The notes beneath the pieces are model-generated. The model was not told the origin of the DNA and made no database searches. It worked only from the letters and a program-made list of their open reading frames with translations. Below, piece after piece: positions 45,729 through 55,193 of a stretch of DNA of 57,288 nt (the first letter of the stretch is position 1; every line of letters starts with the position of its first letter). A program made the position numbers and the translations under genes. Source of the stretch: JANNRA01 sp031401035 (GTDB lineage: Bacteria > Desulfobacterota > Binatia > HRBIN30 > CADEER01); contig JANNRA010000141.1 in the NCBI GenBank assembly GCA_031401035.1, positions 1 through 57,288 of the forward strand. The letters run 5' to 3'.

Positions 45729-48700
45729 ATGCCGATCGTCGACGCCTGCATCCGTCGCCCGGTGGCGACGACCATGTTCATCCTCTTCTTGGTCGTCTTC
45801 GGCTGGTTCTCCTACAAGCGCCTGGCGGTCGATCTGTTCCCGAACATCGACTTCGCCATCGTCACCGTCACCACGACGCTGAGCGGCGCCAGCGTCGAGG
45901 AGATGGAGAGCAGCGTCACCAAACCCCTCGAGGAGGCGATCAACACCATTGAGGGCATCGACCAGATGACCTCGACCACCAGCGAGGGCATCTCGACGCT
46001 GGTCGTCTTCTTCGACCTGGCGCGCGACGGCGACGCCGGCGCGCAGGACGTGCGCGATAAGGTCTCGAGCGTGCTCACGCAGCTCCCGGAGGGCACCGAC
46101 GCGCCGCTGGTGGCGAAGTTCGACATCGAGAGTACGCCGATCCTCAGCATCGTCGTCTCGGGCAACCGCGACCTGCGTGAGGTCACCGAGATCGCCAAGA
46201 AGCAGATCAAGGAGGACATCGAGACCCAACGCGGCGTCGGCTCGGTGTCGCTCATCGGCGGCCTCGAACGGGCCATCAACATCGCCCTCGACACCGACAA
46301 ACTCGCCGCCTACGGCCTGTCGATCGACCAGGTGCGCAACGCCATCCGCGCGCAGAACATCGAGGTGCCGGGCGGCCGCGTCGACCAGGGCCAGAAGGAA
46401 CTGCTGCTGCGCACGATGGGCCGCATCCAGCGCGCCGACGATTTCCGCGGTCTCATCGTCGGCACCGCGCAGGGGCGACCGTTGACCATCGGCGACATCG
46501 GGACGGTGCAGGACGCCTACGTCGAGCCCCGCACCAAGGCGCGCCTCGACGGCCAGCCGGCGGTGACCCTGCTGATCCGCAAGCAGAGCCGCACCAACAC
46601 CGTCGCGGTCATCGACATCGTCAAGCGCCGCCTGGCGACCATCGCCCCGACGCTGCCGTCCGATATCAAGATCGAGCCGGTGCGCGACCAGTCGCGCTTC
46701 ATCCAGCGCTCGATCAACGAAGTGCAGTACCACCTCATCCTCGCCGGCGTGCTGGTCAGCCTCACCGTCCTGTTGTTCATCGCCAACCTGCGCGCGACGC
46801 TGATCGCCGCGGTGGCCATCCCGGTGTCGATCGTCGCGACCTTCACCGTCATGCGCTACCTCGATTTCACGCTCAACAACATGACGATGCTGGCCCTCGT
46901 CCTGGCCACCGGCATCGTCATCGACGACGCCGTCGTGGTGCTCGAGAATATCGTCCGCTACATGGAGGAGAAGGGAGTCGACGCGCGCACCGCCGCCAGC
47001 GAGGCGACCGCCGAGATCAGCCTGGCGGTCATGGCGACGACGCTGTCGCTGGTGGTCATCTTCCTGCCCGTCGCCTTCATGGCCGGCCAGGTCGGCCGCT
47101 TCTTCAGCAGCTACGGCATCACCGTCGCGGTCTCCATCCTCGTCTCCCTGGTGGTCTCGTTCACCCTGACACCGATGCTCTGCGCCCGCTTCCTGCGCCT
47201 GTCGCCGCGCGCGCATCGGCCCAAGCCGGTGTACGACGCCATCGACCGCGCCTACGGCGCCGTGCTGGCCTGGTCGCTGCGACACCGCTGGGTGATGGTC
47301 GTCGTCTCCCTGTTGGTGATGGCCAGCGTCGTGCCGCTGTTCAAGGCACTCGGCAAGGATTTCGTGCCGCATGACGACCAGAGCGAGTTCGAGGTCACGG
47401 TGCAGACGCCGGAGGGCTTCAGTCTGCAGCGCACCGACGAAACCCTGCGCGGCATCGAGGCGCGTCTGGGCGGGCTGCCGCACGTGCGGCACCAGCTCAC
47501 CACCATCGGCGACGCCACCGGGCGCCTGCGCGCCGGCGAGGGACCGGTGACCAAGGGCACGATCTACGTCCGCCTCGACGAGCTCGAGGCGCGCACGTTG
47601 TCGCAGTTCGACATCATGAAGCAGGCGCGGGCGATCATGGCCGACTACCCAGACCTGCGCAGCAGCGTCCAGCAGGTCAACCTGCTGGTCAGCGGCGGCC
47701 AGCGCTTCAGTGACCTCGAATTCGACCTCAGCGGCCCGAGTCTGGCCAAGCTCGACGCCTTGTCGACGGCGATCACGACCGAGCTGCGCGCCGCCCCGGG
47801 CTTCGTCGACGTCGACACGACCCTGTCGGTGCGCCAGCCCGAGCTGCGGGTCGAAATCCAGCGCGACAAGGCCGCCCTGTGGGGCATCAACGTGCGCGCC
47901 ATCGCCGCCGCCCTGCGCACGCTGGTCGGCGGCGAGCCGATCAGCACCTTCCGCGAGGAGCAGGATCAGATCGACGTCTGGCTGCGCGCCGAGCGCGCCC
48001 ACCGCAGCGATCCGCGCGCCATCGGCGACGTCGCCATCGCCGCGCCCAACGGCGAGTTGGTGCGCCTCGCCAACCTGGCGACGCTCTCGGAAGAGCGCGG
48101 TCCCTCGCAGATCGAACACCACAACCGGCAGCGCAAGGTGACGATCGTCGCCAACCTCGACGGCATCGCGCTCGGCACCGCCATCGAGCGGGTCAAGCAG
48201 ATCGTCGCCGGCTTCGAGCTGCCGCCGACCTACGACATCACCTTCGGCGGCCGCGCCAAGTCGCTCGGCGAGAGCAACGCCAACTTCCTCGTCGCCTTCG
48301 GGCTGAGCTTCCTCTTCATGTACATGATCCTGGCGGCGCAGTTCGAGAGCTACTCGCAGCCGATCACCATTCTGCTGGCGCTGCCGCTGTCGATTCCGTT
48401 CGCCTTCTTCTCGCTCTGGCTGCTCGGCGAGACGCTCAACATCTACAGCGTGCTCGGCCTGTTCATGCTTTTCGGCATCGTCAAGAAGAACGGCATTCTG
48501 CAGATCGACTACACCAACACCCTGCGCGCCCACGGCCTGCCGCGCGACGAGGCGATCATGCAGGCCAACCATGTGCGCCTGCGGCCGATCCTCATGACCA
48601 CCGTCATGCTGGTCGCGGGCATGATCCCCATCGCCCTCGGCCAGGGCCCCGGCTCGAGCAGCCGCGCCGCGATGGCCAAGGTGATCATCGGCGGCCAGAC

Positions 48701-48842
48701 CTTGTGCCTGTTGCTGACCCTGTTGATGACTCCGGTCGCCTACTCCCTGTTCGATGATCTGGGCCGCGCCGCGATATGGAAACGCCTGCGCGGTTGGTGG
48801 CCGATCCGCCGCGCCGCCACCAATGGCCGCACCCCGGCGTGA
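45729..48842 (+). CDS. RND-family multidrug efflux permease (HAE1/AcrB type)
   Basis: A 1037-residue inner-membrane pump of normal size. It starts ACIRRPVATTMFILFLVVFG (TM1) and has two large periplasmic domains, duplicated across the halves. The proton-relay pair is the double Asp in LATGIVIDDAVVVLENIV (TM4), with the partner Lys in FGIVKKNGILQIDYTN (TM10). It uses proton influx to expel drugs, lipids or metabolites through the TolC channel. A large minus-strand frame overlying it (44526-48572) is a shadow and should not be annotated. Confidence 0.97.
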   Translation: MPIVDACIRRPVATTMFILFLVVFGWFSYKRLAVDLFPNIDFAIVTVTTTLSGASVEEMESSVTKPLEEAINTIEGIDQMTSTTSEGISTLVVFFDLARDGDAGAQDVRDKVSSVLTQLPEGTDAPLVAKFDIESTPILSIVVSGNRDLREVTEIAKKQIKEDIETQRGVGSVSLIGGLERAINIALDTDKLAAYGLSIDQVRNAIRAQNIEVPGGRVDQGQKELLLRTMGRIQRADDFRGLIVGTAQGRPLTIGDIGTVQDAYVEPRTKARLDGQPAVTLLIRKQSRTNTVAVIDIVKRRLATIAPTLPSDIKIEPVRDQSRFIQRSINEVQYHLILAGVLVSLTVLLFIANLRATLIAAVAIPVSIVATFTVMRYLDFTLNNMTMLALVLATGIVIDDAVVVLENIVRYMEEKGVDARTAASEATAEISLAVMATTLSLVVIFLPVAFMAGQVGRFFSSYGITVAVSILVSLVVSFTLTPMLCARFLRLSPRAHRPKPVYDAIDRAYGAVLAWSLRHRWVMVVVSLLVMASVVPLFKALGKDFVPHDDQSEFEVTVQTPEGFSLQRTDETLRGIEARLGGLPHVRHQLTTIGDATGRLRAGEGPVTKGTIYVRLDELEARTLSQFDIMKQARAIMADYPDLRSSVQQVNLLVSGGQRFSDLEFDLSGPSLAKLDALSTAITTELRAAPGFVDVDTTLSVRQPELRVEIQRDKAALWGINVRAIAAALRTLVGGEPISTFREEQDQIDVWLRAERAHRSDPRAIGDVAIAAPNGELVRLANLATLSEERGPSQIEHHNRQRKVTIVANLDGIALGTAIERVKQIVAGFELPPTYDITFGGRAKSLGESNANFLVAFGLSFLFMYMILAAQFESYSQPITILLALPLSIPFAFFSLWLLGETLNIYSVLGLFMLFGIVKKNGILQIDYTNTLRAHGLPRDEAIMQANHVRLRPILMTTVMLVAGMIPIALGQGPGSSSRAAMAKVIIGGQTLCLLLTLLMTPVAYSLFDDLGRAAIWKRLRGWWPIRRAATNGRTPA

Positions 48843-48900
48843 CCGTTGCCGAGGGCGGTGCTAACGACGCTCTGGCGGAAATGATGACGAAAGGACTCTC

Positions 48901-50664
48901 ATGGTGAGGTGGATACTTATCCTGTCGCCACTGCTGGCGGCACTGCTGGCGGCGACCACCCCGGTCCGGGCCGAGGAGGCACTGAGCGGCGACGCGACCC
49001 GCGAGTACCTGCTCGATGACGTGCCCAACCTGCCGACCGTCCTGCGCGACCAGTGGAGCGCGACCGTGCCGACAGACGCCTTCGATCGCGAGCGCGGTCA
49101 CTACGGCATGCTCGGCGACGCGGCCGTGCCGCGACCGATCACGCTCGCCGAGTGCATCGGCCTGGCGCTGGAGAACAATACCGGCCTGCGCGTCGCCAAG
49201 CTGAACCCGATCGCCGCCGCTAACGTCGTGCGCTCCGCCTACGCGCAGTTCGACCCGGCGGCATTCGCCAACACCGACAAGTCGCGCAACACCCTGCCCG
49301 TCGGCACCATCAGCGCCTTCACCGACGACACTTCGAACCCCAACGTCGGCTCGAACGACACCTTCAACCAGGCCGTCAATTGGAACGCCGGCATCGGCAA
49401 GCGCCTCCTCACCGGCGGCGCCCTCAACGCCGAATGGACCAATCAGCGTCTGTCGAGCGATCCCAACGTCGTCAACCAGATCGTGCCGGCCTACTACACC
49501 GGTCTCAACCTGACGCTCAATCAACCGCTGCTGCGCGACTTCGGCTGGCGCTTCTCGCTGCTGGTCGTCGACGTGGCGCAGATCGGCGAGGCGGCGTCGT
49601 TGCACGACTACGAGGCGGCGGTGGCGACGCTGATCGAGAATGTCGAACGCGCCTACTGGACCTACGTGCTGGCGATCGAGAGCGTGCGCGTCGAGGAGAA
49701 GGGCCTCGATCTGGCCAAGGAATTGTTGCGGCAGAACCAGGGCCGCTTCAATGTCGGCGCCCTGCCGCGCACCGCGGTGCTCGAATCGGAGGCCGAGGTG
49801 GCGCGCCGCGAAGCGCAGCTCGTCACCTCACGCGCCCTGCAGCGCATCGCCCGCGACAACCTGCGCGCGCTGATCAACGCCAAGGACGAGGCGGCGCAGG
49901 AACTGATCATGATCGAGCCGGCCGACGAGCCGACGATGGTGCCGACCGACCTCGACCTCGACCACAGCCTGGCGGTGGCCTACGAGCAGCGGCCCGAGCT
50001 GTTGGCGGCGCGGCTCGACGTCGATGGCCGCCGCGTCGAGCGCAAGATCGCCGAGAACGCGCTGCTGCCGCGCTTCGATTTCGTCGGCTCGATCGGTCTC
50101 GCGGGTCTCGGCGGCGATGCCGCCAACGTGCCGCCCAACCAGATCGGCGTGCCGAACCCGCAGGTGCTCGGCGGCTACGATCGCTCGCTCGAGCTGCTCA
50201 CCGACGGGCGCTACTATCAGTACCTGGTCGGCGCCCGCATCGAGATCCCGATCGCCAACGCCGGCGCCAAGGCGCAGTACGCCCAGGCGAAGGTGAACGC
50301 CGAGGCGGCGCGCCTCGGGCTGCAACAGCTCGAGGAGGACGTCACGCGCGAGATCACCCAGGCGGTGAACAACCTCAAGGCGCTGGTCACCAGCATCCAG
50401 GCGACGCGCCTGGCGCGCGAGCTAGCCGAGGAGAACGTCCGCAATCAGCAGGCGCGCTTCGACGTCGGCCTGGCGACCACCAAGGACCTCATCGACTTCA
50501 CCGAGCGGCTGACGCTGGCGGAGCGCCAGGAGATCCAGTCGCTGGCGACCTACAACATCGAGCTGGCCCGCCTGTACTTCTCCCGGGGCACGCTGCTCAG
50601 CGAGCGCCACGTCGCGCTCGAGAGCGCCGTCCCCGAAGGGACTCCCTGGTGGGCGCAATTCTGA
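48901..50664 (+). CDS. TolC-family outer-membrane efflux channel
   Basis: A 587-residue protein with a signal peptide (LSPLLAALLAATTPVRA) and two outer-membrane-efflux repeats. Their typical start is ITLAECIGLALENNTGLRVA and the repeat body has long helices (YEAAVATLIENVERAYWTYV, LATTKDLIDFTERLTLAERQ). The N-terminal ~80 residues before the first repeat are an extra linker. It forms the trimeric beta-barrel and periplasmic tunnel for the RND pump. ATG 48901 has AAAGGA 5 bases upstream. Efflux genes 44035-50664 are all codirectional. Confidence 0.93.
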   Translation: MVRWILILSPLLAALLAATTPVRAEEALSGDATREYLLDDVPNLPTVLRDQWSATVPTDAFDRERGHYGMLGDAAVPRPITLAECIGLALENNTGLRVAKLNPIAAANVVRSAYAQFDPAAFANTDKSRNTLPVGTISAFTDDTSNPNVGSNDTFNQAVNWNAGIGKRLLTGGALNAEWTNQRLSSDPNVVNQIVPAYYTGLNLTLNQPLLRDFGWRFSLLVVDVAQIGEAASLHDYEAAVATLIENVERAYWTYVLAIESVRVEEKGLDLAKELLRQNQGRFNVGALPRTAVLESEAEVARREAQLVTSRALQRIARDNLRALINAKDEAAQELIMIEPADEPTMVPTDLDLDHSLAVAYEQRPELLAARLDVDGRRVERKIAENALLPRFDFVGSIGLAGLGGDAANVPPNQIGVPNPQVLGGYDRSLELLTDGRYYQYLVGARIEIPIANAGAKAQYAQAKVNAEAARLGLQQLEEDVTREITQAVNNLKALVTSIQATRLARELAEENVRNQQARFDVGLATTKDLIDFTERLTLAERQEIQSLATYNIELARLYFSRGTLLSERHVALESAVPEGTPWWAQF

Positions 50665-50680
50665 GAAGAGAGAGGACGTT

Positions 50681-50775
50681 AACACGGAGACACCGAGGAA
50701 CGGAGATAGGAAGGAGATGAGAATGAATTCAGACGCGTTCTCCTTCCGGGCTCCGTTCCTCGGTGTCTCCGTGTT
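50681..50775. repeat. Long palindrome, 25-bp perfect arms
   Basis: Arms 50681-50705 (starting AACACGGAGACACCGAGG) and 50751-50775 are perfect complements; an inner stem pairs 50709-50717 with 50739-50747. It lies between the efflux operon and the sulfatase-like gene and could be a strong terminator. The AACACGGAGACACxGAGGAACGGAG motif reminds me of repeats seen in many unrelated bacteria. Confidence 0.75.
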
Positions 50776-50793
50776 GAGTCCTGGCCCTTCCAC

Positions 50794-52119
50794 ATGCGCG
50801 TCGTCCGCCTGGTTGCGATAACCCTCCTGCTGGCCAGCCTGGTCCTGACGCTCGGCCGCTACTACCGCGGCACCGTCGGCTGGCGCGCCCAGCAGGTCGT
50901 GCTGATCAGCATCGACACGCTGCGCGCCGACCGCCTCGGCACCTACGGCTACACGACGCGGCCGACCTCGCCGAACCTCGACGCGCTGGCGCACCAGTCG
51001 GTGGTCTTCGAGCGCGCCTTCGCCGCCGCGCCGTGGACGGTGCCGTCGCTGGCCGCCCTGCTCACCGGCCGCTACCCGGTCGAGGTCGGCGCCTACACCA
51101 ACGCCGACGCCATCGCCGCCGACGCGGTGACGCTGGCGGAGCTCTTCCAAGAGCGCGGCGTGCCGACCGCGACGTTCAACACGCACGCGCTGCTGGTCGC
51201 GGCGCGCGGCGGCTTCCGGCAGGGCTTCGACACCGTCGTGCCCGACCACCTGGTGCCCTTGCAGGCCGGTGAGCACAAGGCGTCGTTCGCGGCCAGCGAA
51301 CCGGCCCTGATGGAGTGGCTGACGGCGCACGCCGCCGGGCCGTTCTTCGTCTGGATCCACGATATGAGCCCGCACCTGCCGCCGACCGCCGACAACCCGC
51401 ACCTGCGCGAGCCGAACTGGACGCGCTACGACGCCGAGGTGCGCCACGCCGACGACCTCATCGGCCGCGTCCTGCGCAAGCTCGCCGAACTGGGTATCGG
51501 CGAGCGCCTGCTGGTCATCGTCACCGCCGACCACGGCGAGGCCTTCGGCGACGAGCACGGCCTCACCGGTCACCAGGACGTCATGTACGACGAGGTCCTG
51601 CGCGTGCCGCTGCTGATCGGTGCGCCGCCGTTCACGCCGCGTCGCATCGCGGCGCCGGTCGAACTGATCGACGTCCTCCCGACTGTCGCCGCCCTCGCCG
51701 ATCTGCCGCTGCCGCCCGATGTGCGTGGCGAGAACCTGCGCCCGATCCTCGACGGGACCCGCGACGCGCGTGTCCGCGAGCAGGCCTTCCACATGCGGTT
51801 CTTCTTCGAGGACGACGACAACCGGCACTGGCTGGCCGTGCGCGACGGCGACTGGAAGCTGCTCGCCAAGGTGCGTGACCAGGGTCACGACGGCCCGCCG
51901 GCATGGGCCCTCGACGACCGCAAGACGTACTTCGAACTGTACGACGTCAGCGACGACCCTGCCGAGCTCGACGACCGCTTCGAGGAGGAACCAGCCCAGG
52001 TCGAGCGGATGACGCGCCTGCTCGACCAGTGGACGGCGTCTCTCGCCGCCAAGCCGGCCCGCCCCGAGATCGACGACGCGACGCGCGAACACCTGCGCGC
52101 CCTCGGCTACAATCCCTGA
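50794..52119 (+). CDS. Sulfatase-like alkaline-phosphatase-superfamily hydrolase
   Basis: A 441-residue protein with an N-terminal membrane anchor or signal (VRLVAITLLLASLVLTLG). The metal-binding VVLISIDTLRADRLGTYGY is followed by the active-site block APWTVPSLAALLTGRYP. At the formylglycine position (C/S-x-P-S-R) it has Thr82 and the Arg is Leu, so it is not a standard Cys/Ser-type sulfatase. TADHGEAFGDEHGLTGHQ supplies the remaining metal ligands. It may be a phosphoesterase or phosphoryltransferase with Thr nucleophile, located in the periplasm. The C-terminal YELYDVSDDPAELDD-like block is present (FELYDVSDDPAELDD). Confidence 0.85.
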   Translation: MRVVRLVAITLLLASLVLTLGRYYRGTVGWRAQQVVLISIDTLRADRLGTYGYTTRPTSPNLDALAHQSVVFERAFAAAPWTVPSLAALLTGRYPVEVGAYTNADAIAADAVTLAELFQERGVPTATFNTHALLVAARGGFRQGFDTVVPDHLVPLQAGEHKASFAASEPALMEWLTAHAAGPFFVWIHDMSPHLPPTADNPHLREPNWTRYDAEVRHADDLIGRVLRKLAELGIGERLLVIVTADHGEAFGDEHGLTGHQDVMYDEVLRVPLLIGAPPFTPRRIAAPVELIDVLPTVAALADLPLPPDVRGENLRPILDGTRDARVREQAFHMRFFFEDDDNRHWLAVRDGDWKLLAKVRDQGHDGPPAWALDDRKTYFELYDVSDDPAELDDRFEEEPAQVERMTRLLDQWTASLAAKPARPEIDDATREHLRALGYNP

Positions 52120-52128
52120 CGGGCTCCG

Positions 52129-52227
52129 CCCTCACCCTGACCCTCTCCCTGCGGGAGAGGGGACCCATATGCGTAGCGCCTGCTTCCCAAGGTCCCCTCT
52201 CCCACAGGGAGAAGGTCAGGGCGAGGG
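52129..52227. repeat. Composite palindromic repeat (family A, second copy)
   Basis: The outer arms 52129-52149 and 52207-52227 match the 34200-34246 element (two mismatches of 21). Inner perfect arms GGGAGAGGGGACC (52153-52165) and its complement (52191-52203) enclose a 25-base loop. The left outer and inner arms also pair with each other. It sits between two plus-strand genes. Confidence 0.75.
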
Positions 52228-52274
52228 GGTCCACAGTTTGCGCGCGGCCGTGGGTGGCCCCATAGTCCGCCACC

Positions 52275-53528
52275 ATGCAGCCCGGATTGTCGACGCGCAT
52301 GCTGATCGGCCTCGTCGTCGGCACCGTGCTCGGCGTCCTCGCCCACCTGGCGTTCGGTGGTACCGCCGCCCTCGACGCGCTGGTCGCCTACGGCACCGAA
52401 CCGATCGGCAAGATCTTTCTGCGCCTGCTCTTCATGCTCGTCCTGCCGCTGATCGTCTCGGCCCTCGCCCTCGGCGTCGCCGAGCTGCGCGACCTGCGCC
52501 AATTGGGACGCATCGGCGGGCGCCTGCTCGCCTATACGGTCGTTGTCTCGGGCATCGCCGTCCTGCTCGGCGTCGCCATGGTCAACCTGCTGCGGCCGGG
52601 GGACGGCCTGTCACCGGCGCTGCGCGAGCAACTGACGGCGCGCGCCGTCGCACCGCCGGCCGGCGCCCTGGCCGGCGGTGCCAGCGGCATGGATTTCGTC
52701 GTCGCGCTGGTGCCCTCGAACGTCATCAAGGCGATGGCCGACGGCGACATGCTCGCGGTCATGGTCTTCTCGCTCTTCCTCGGCATCGGGCTGGTGCTGA
52801 CGCCGAGCGAGGCGGCGCGCCGCTTCGAGCGCGGCCTGCAGGGCCTCTACGACGTCACCATGCACCTGCTCGGCCTGGTCATCCGCATGGCCCCGATCGG
52901 CGTCGCCTGCCTGCTGTTCACGCTCACCGCCCGGCTCGGCTACGACATCCTGTTCCAACTCGGCTGGTTCGTCCTCACCGTCGTCCTGGCGCTCGCCATC
53001 CACCAGTTCGGCACCTACGCGGTCGCGGTGTGGTGGCTCGGCGACATGACGCCGGCGGCGTTCTACCGCGCCGTGCGGCCAGCGATGGTCTGCGCCTTCT
53101 CCACCGCCTCGAGCAACGCGACCCTGCCGACGGCGCTGCAGGTCGCCGAGGACAACCTGCGCCTGCCGCCGGAGGTGAGCCGCTTTGTCCTCACCATCGG
53201 TTCGACGGCGAACCAGAACGGCACCGCCCTCTTCGAGGGCGTCACGGTGCTGTTCCTGGCCCAGTTCTACGGCGTCGAACTGGCGCTCGGGCAGCAGGTG
53301 CTGGTGGTCTTCATCTGCATCCTCGGCGGCATCGGCACCGCCGGTGTGCCGGCCGGATCGATTCCGGTCATCGCCATGATCCTCGGCCTGATCGGCGTGC
53401 CGCCGGAGGGCATCGGCATCATCCTCGGCGTCGATCGGCTGCTCGACATGTGTCGCACGGTGGTCAACGTCACCGGCGACCTCGCCGCCGCGGTCGTGGT
53501 GTCGGGGGGTGTGCGCACGGAACGTTGA
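52275..53528 (+). CDS. Dicarboxylate/amino acid:cation symporter (DAACS family)
   Basis: A 417-residue inner-membrane transporter of the GltP/DctA type. Diagnostic stretches are FLRLLFMLVLPLIVSALALG near the N-terminus, the serine-rich CAFSTASSNATLPTALQVAE, the NMDGT-like GSTANQNGTALFEGVTVLFL, and VDRLLDMCRTVVNVTGDLAA. Eight helices and two re-entrant loops are expected. It takes up dicarboxylates or acidic amino acids with H+ or Na+. NQNGT replaces the more usual NMDGT, as in neutral or unusual-substrate members. ATG 52275 is the first start. No regulator is adjacent. Confidence 0.92.
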   Translation: MQPGLSTRMLIGLVVGTVLGVLAHLAFGGTAALDALVAYGTEPIGKIFLRLLFMLVLPLIVSALALGVAELRDLRQLGRIGGRLLAYTVVVSGIAVLLGVAMVNLLRPGDGLSPALREQLTARAVAPPAGALAGGASGMDFVVALVPSNVIKAMADGDMLAVMVFSLFLGIGLVLTPSEAARRFERGLQGLYDVTMHLLGLVIRMAPIGVACLLFTLTARLGYDILFQLGWFVLTVVLALAIHQFGTYAVAVWWLGDMTPAAFYRAVRPAMVCAFSTASSNATLPTALQVAEDNLRLPPEVSRFVLTIGSTANQNGTALFEGVTVLFLAQFYGVELALGQQVLVVFICILGGIGTAGVPAGSIPVIAMILGLIGVPPEGIGIILGVDRLLDMCRTVVNVTGDLAAAVVVSGGVRTER

Positions 53529-53595
53529 GGCGACTGCGGGCGCATACGGGGATGGTCGGCCACTGGGGCTGTCTCCGTGGTCCGCGGAACCCGCC

Positions 53596-53678
53596 TGGAG
53601 GGCGCCCTCCCGTGGGCGCCTGTTGGATCAGGCCGCCGGAGCTCCCTGCAACAGGCGCCCACGGCGGGGCGCCCTCCA
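53596..53678. repeat. 30-bp imperfect inverted repeat
   Basis: Arms 53596-53625 (TGGAGGGCGCCCTCCCGTGG...) and 53649-53678 match at 28 of 30 positions around a 23-base loop. Each arm also contains the self-complementary GGAGGGCGCCCTCC-like core. It lies between convergent genes (symporter, flavoprotein), so it may act as a bidirectional terminator or be a mobile palindrome. The hairpin at 3867-3898 has similar arms. Confidence 0.75.
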
Positions 53679-53726
53679 ACGCTACGGCCATGGAAGACCA
53701 ATCCAGGGTATGCTCGCAGCCGTCGC

Positions 53727-55154
53727 TCACACCCCCGGGCCGCATTCCATGTCGTGCGCCTGCGGCGGGCAGCGCAGCTTCAGGCGCGTACTGAGGTCGC
53801 GCAGGGCGGTGCGGATGCCCTCCTCGATCACCGGGTGGTAGACCGGCAGCGCCAGCACCTCCTCGACCGTCAGGCGGCGCTGCACGGCCCAGGCGAGCAG
53901 GTGCGCGGTGTGCTCGGCGCGCGGCGCGAAGAGCTCGGCGCCGAGCAGCGTGCCGCAGGCGCGGTTGGCGTAGACGCGCACGACGCCGGCGTTGCGGCCC
54001 ATGACGCGCGCCCGGCCCTGGTCGGCGAAGGCCACCGCACCGACCTCGGTGGCGGTTGGGTCGAGCGCCGCGAAGGGCACGCCGAGCATGGCGATGTTCG
54101 GGTCGGTGAAGGCGATCGACAGCGGCGTGCGGCGCGGGTGGGCGCAGACGTGCGGCCAGGCGGCGGCGTTGGCGCCGGCGATGCGGCCCTCGTCGGCCGC
54201 CTCGTGCAGCAGCGGGCGCCAGGCGCTGGCGTCGCCGGCGAGGAAGATCGGCGCCTCGCCGCACTGCGTGGTGCGCGGATCGGTCAGCGGCACGCCGGCG
54301 CCGTCGAGCACCAGGCCGGTGTGCTCGAGGCCGAGGTCGTCGACGTTTGGCCGCCGTCCGGCGGCGGCGAGCACGGCGGCGTAGCGGCCCTCGCCGGAGC
54401 CGTGCGCGTCGTGCCAGCGCAGGGCGAAGCCGCCGTCGGCTAGCGCGGCGTGCAGCTCAGCCCCGAGGTGCAGTTCGAGCTCGGCGCCGAGCACGGCGGC
54501 GACGCTGGCGCGCACCGCCGGGTCGGTGAGCGGGCCGAGTCGGTCGCTGTGCGAAAAGAAGGCGGTACGGACGCCGAGGCGGTGCAATGCCTGGCCGAGC
54601 TCGAGGCCGACGATGCCGGTGCCGACGACGGCGACCGAGTCCGGCAGGTCGGCGAGTTCGAAGACGTCGTCGTTGATCAGCACCGCACCGCCCAGCCCCG
54701 CCAGCGACGGCGGCACGATCGGCCGCGAGCCGGTGGCGATGACCACCGCGCCGGCCTCGAGGCGCAGCACGTCGTCGATCTCCAGCGTCGTCGGCGCGAC
54801 GAAGCGCGCCCGGCCGCGCAGACGTTCGGCGGCGGGGATCTCCTCGACGCCCTCGAGCACGAAGCCGACGAAGCGGTCGCGCTCGGCGCGCACGCGCGTC
54901 AGCACGGCGGCGCCGTCGATGTGGATCCTGTCGACGCGCACGCCGAAGCGGCCGGCACCGCGCGCCTCGTGCGCCGCGTCGGCGGCGGCGATGAGCAGCT
55001 TCGACGGCATGCAGCCGACGCGCGCGCAGGTCGTTCCATACGGACCGTCCTCGATCAACAGCACCGAGCGACCGGCGCGCACCGCCTCGCGCCGCGCCGA
55101 CAGCCCGGCGGTGCCGGCGCCGATCACCGCCACGTCGACGCGCCTGGTCTCCAT
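53727..55154 (-). CDS. Pyridine nucleotide-disulfide oxidoreductase (dihydrolipoyl-dehydrogenase-like)
   Basis: A 475-residue flavoprotein. FAD motif VAVIGAGTAGLSARREAV, redox-active Cys43 and Cys48 in GTTCARVGCMPSKLL, the NAD(P) motif VAVVGTGIVGLELGQALHRL and the second FAD motif IFLAGDAS are all visible. The C-terminal VYHPVIEEGIRTALRDL has the His that partners the disulfide, with HPVIEEG rather than HPTLSE as in true Lpd of 2-oxoacid complexes. It may reduce a thiol substrate other than lipoamide. No E2/E1 genes are nearby. ATG 55154 has GGGAG upstream. Confidence 0.88.
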   Translation of the reverse strand: METRRVDVAVIGAGTAGLSARREAVRAGRSVLLIEDGPYGTTCARVGCMPSKLLIAAADAAHEARGAGRFGVRVDRIHIDGAAVLTRVRAERDRFVGFVLEGVEEIPAAERLRGRARFVAPTTLEIDDVLRLEAGAVVIATGSRPIVPPSLAGLGGAVLINDDVFELADLPDSVAVVGTGIVGLELGQALHRLGVRTAFFSHSDRLGPLTDPAVRASVAAVLGAELELHLGAELHAALADGGFALRWHDAHGSGEGRYAAVLAAAGRRPNVDDLGLEHTGLVLDGAGVPLTDPRTTQCGEAPIFLAGDASAWRPLLHEAADEGRIAGANAAAWPHVCAHPRRTPLSIAFTDPNIAMLGVPFAALDPTATEVGAVAFADQGRARVMGRNAGVVRVYANRACGTLLGAELFAPRAEHTAHLLAWAVQRRLTVEEVLALPVYHPVIEEGIRTALRDLSTRLKLRCPPQAHDMECGPGV

Positions 55155-55193
55155 AAGAACTCCCTCGTCCGAGTCCGATCGCGAACGGCGCGG

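Noticed and set aside
44526..48572. 1348-codon open frame on the minus strand
   Set aside because: It overlays the RND permease and adaptor genes in antiparallel and its translation is Ala/Arg/Gly/His-rich without motifs; it is a shadow of high-GC coding DNA.
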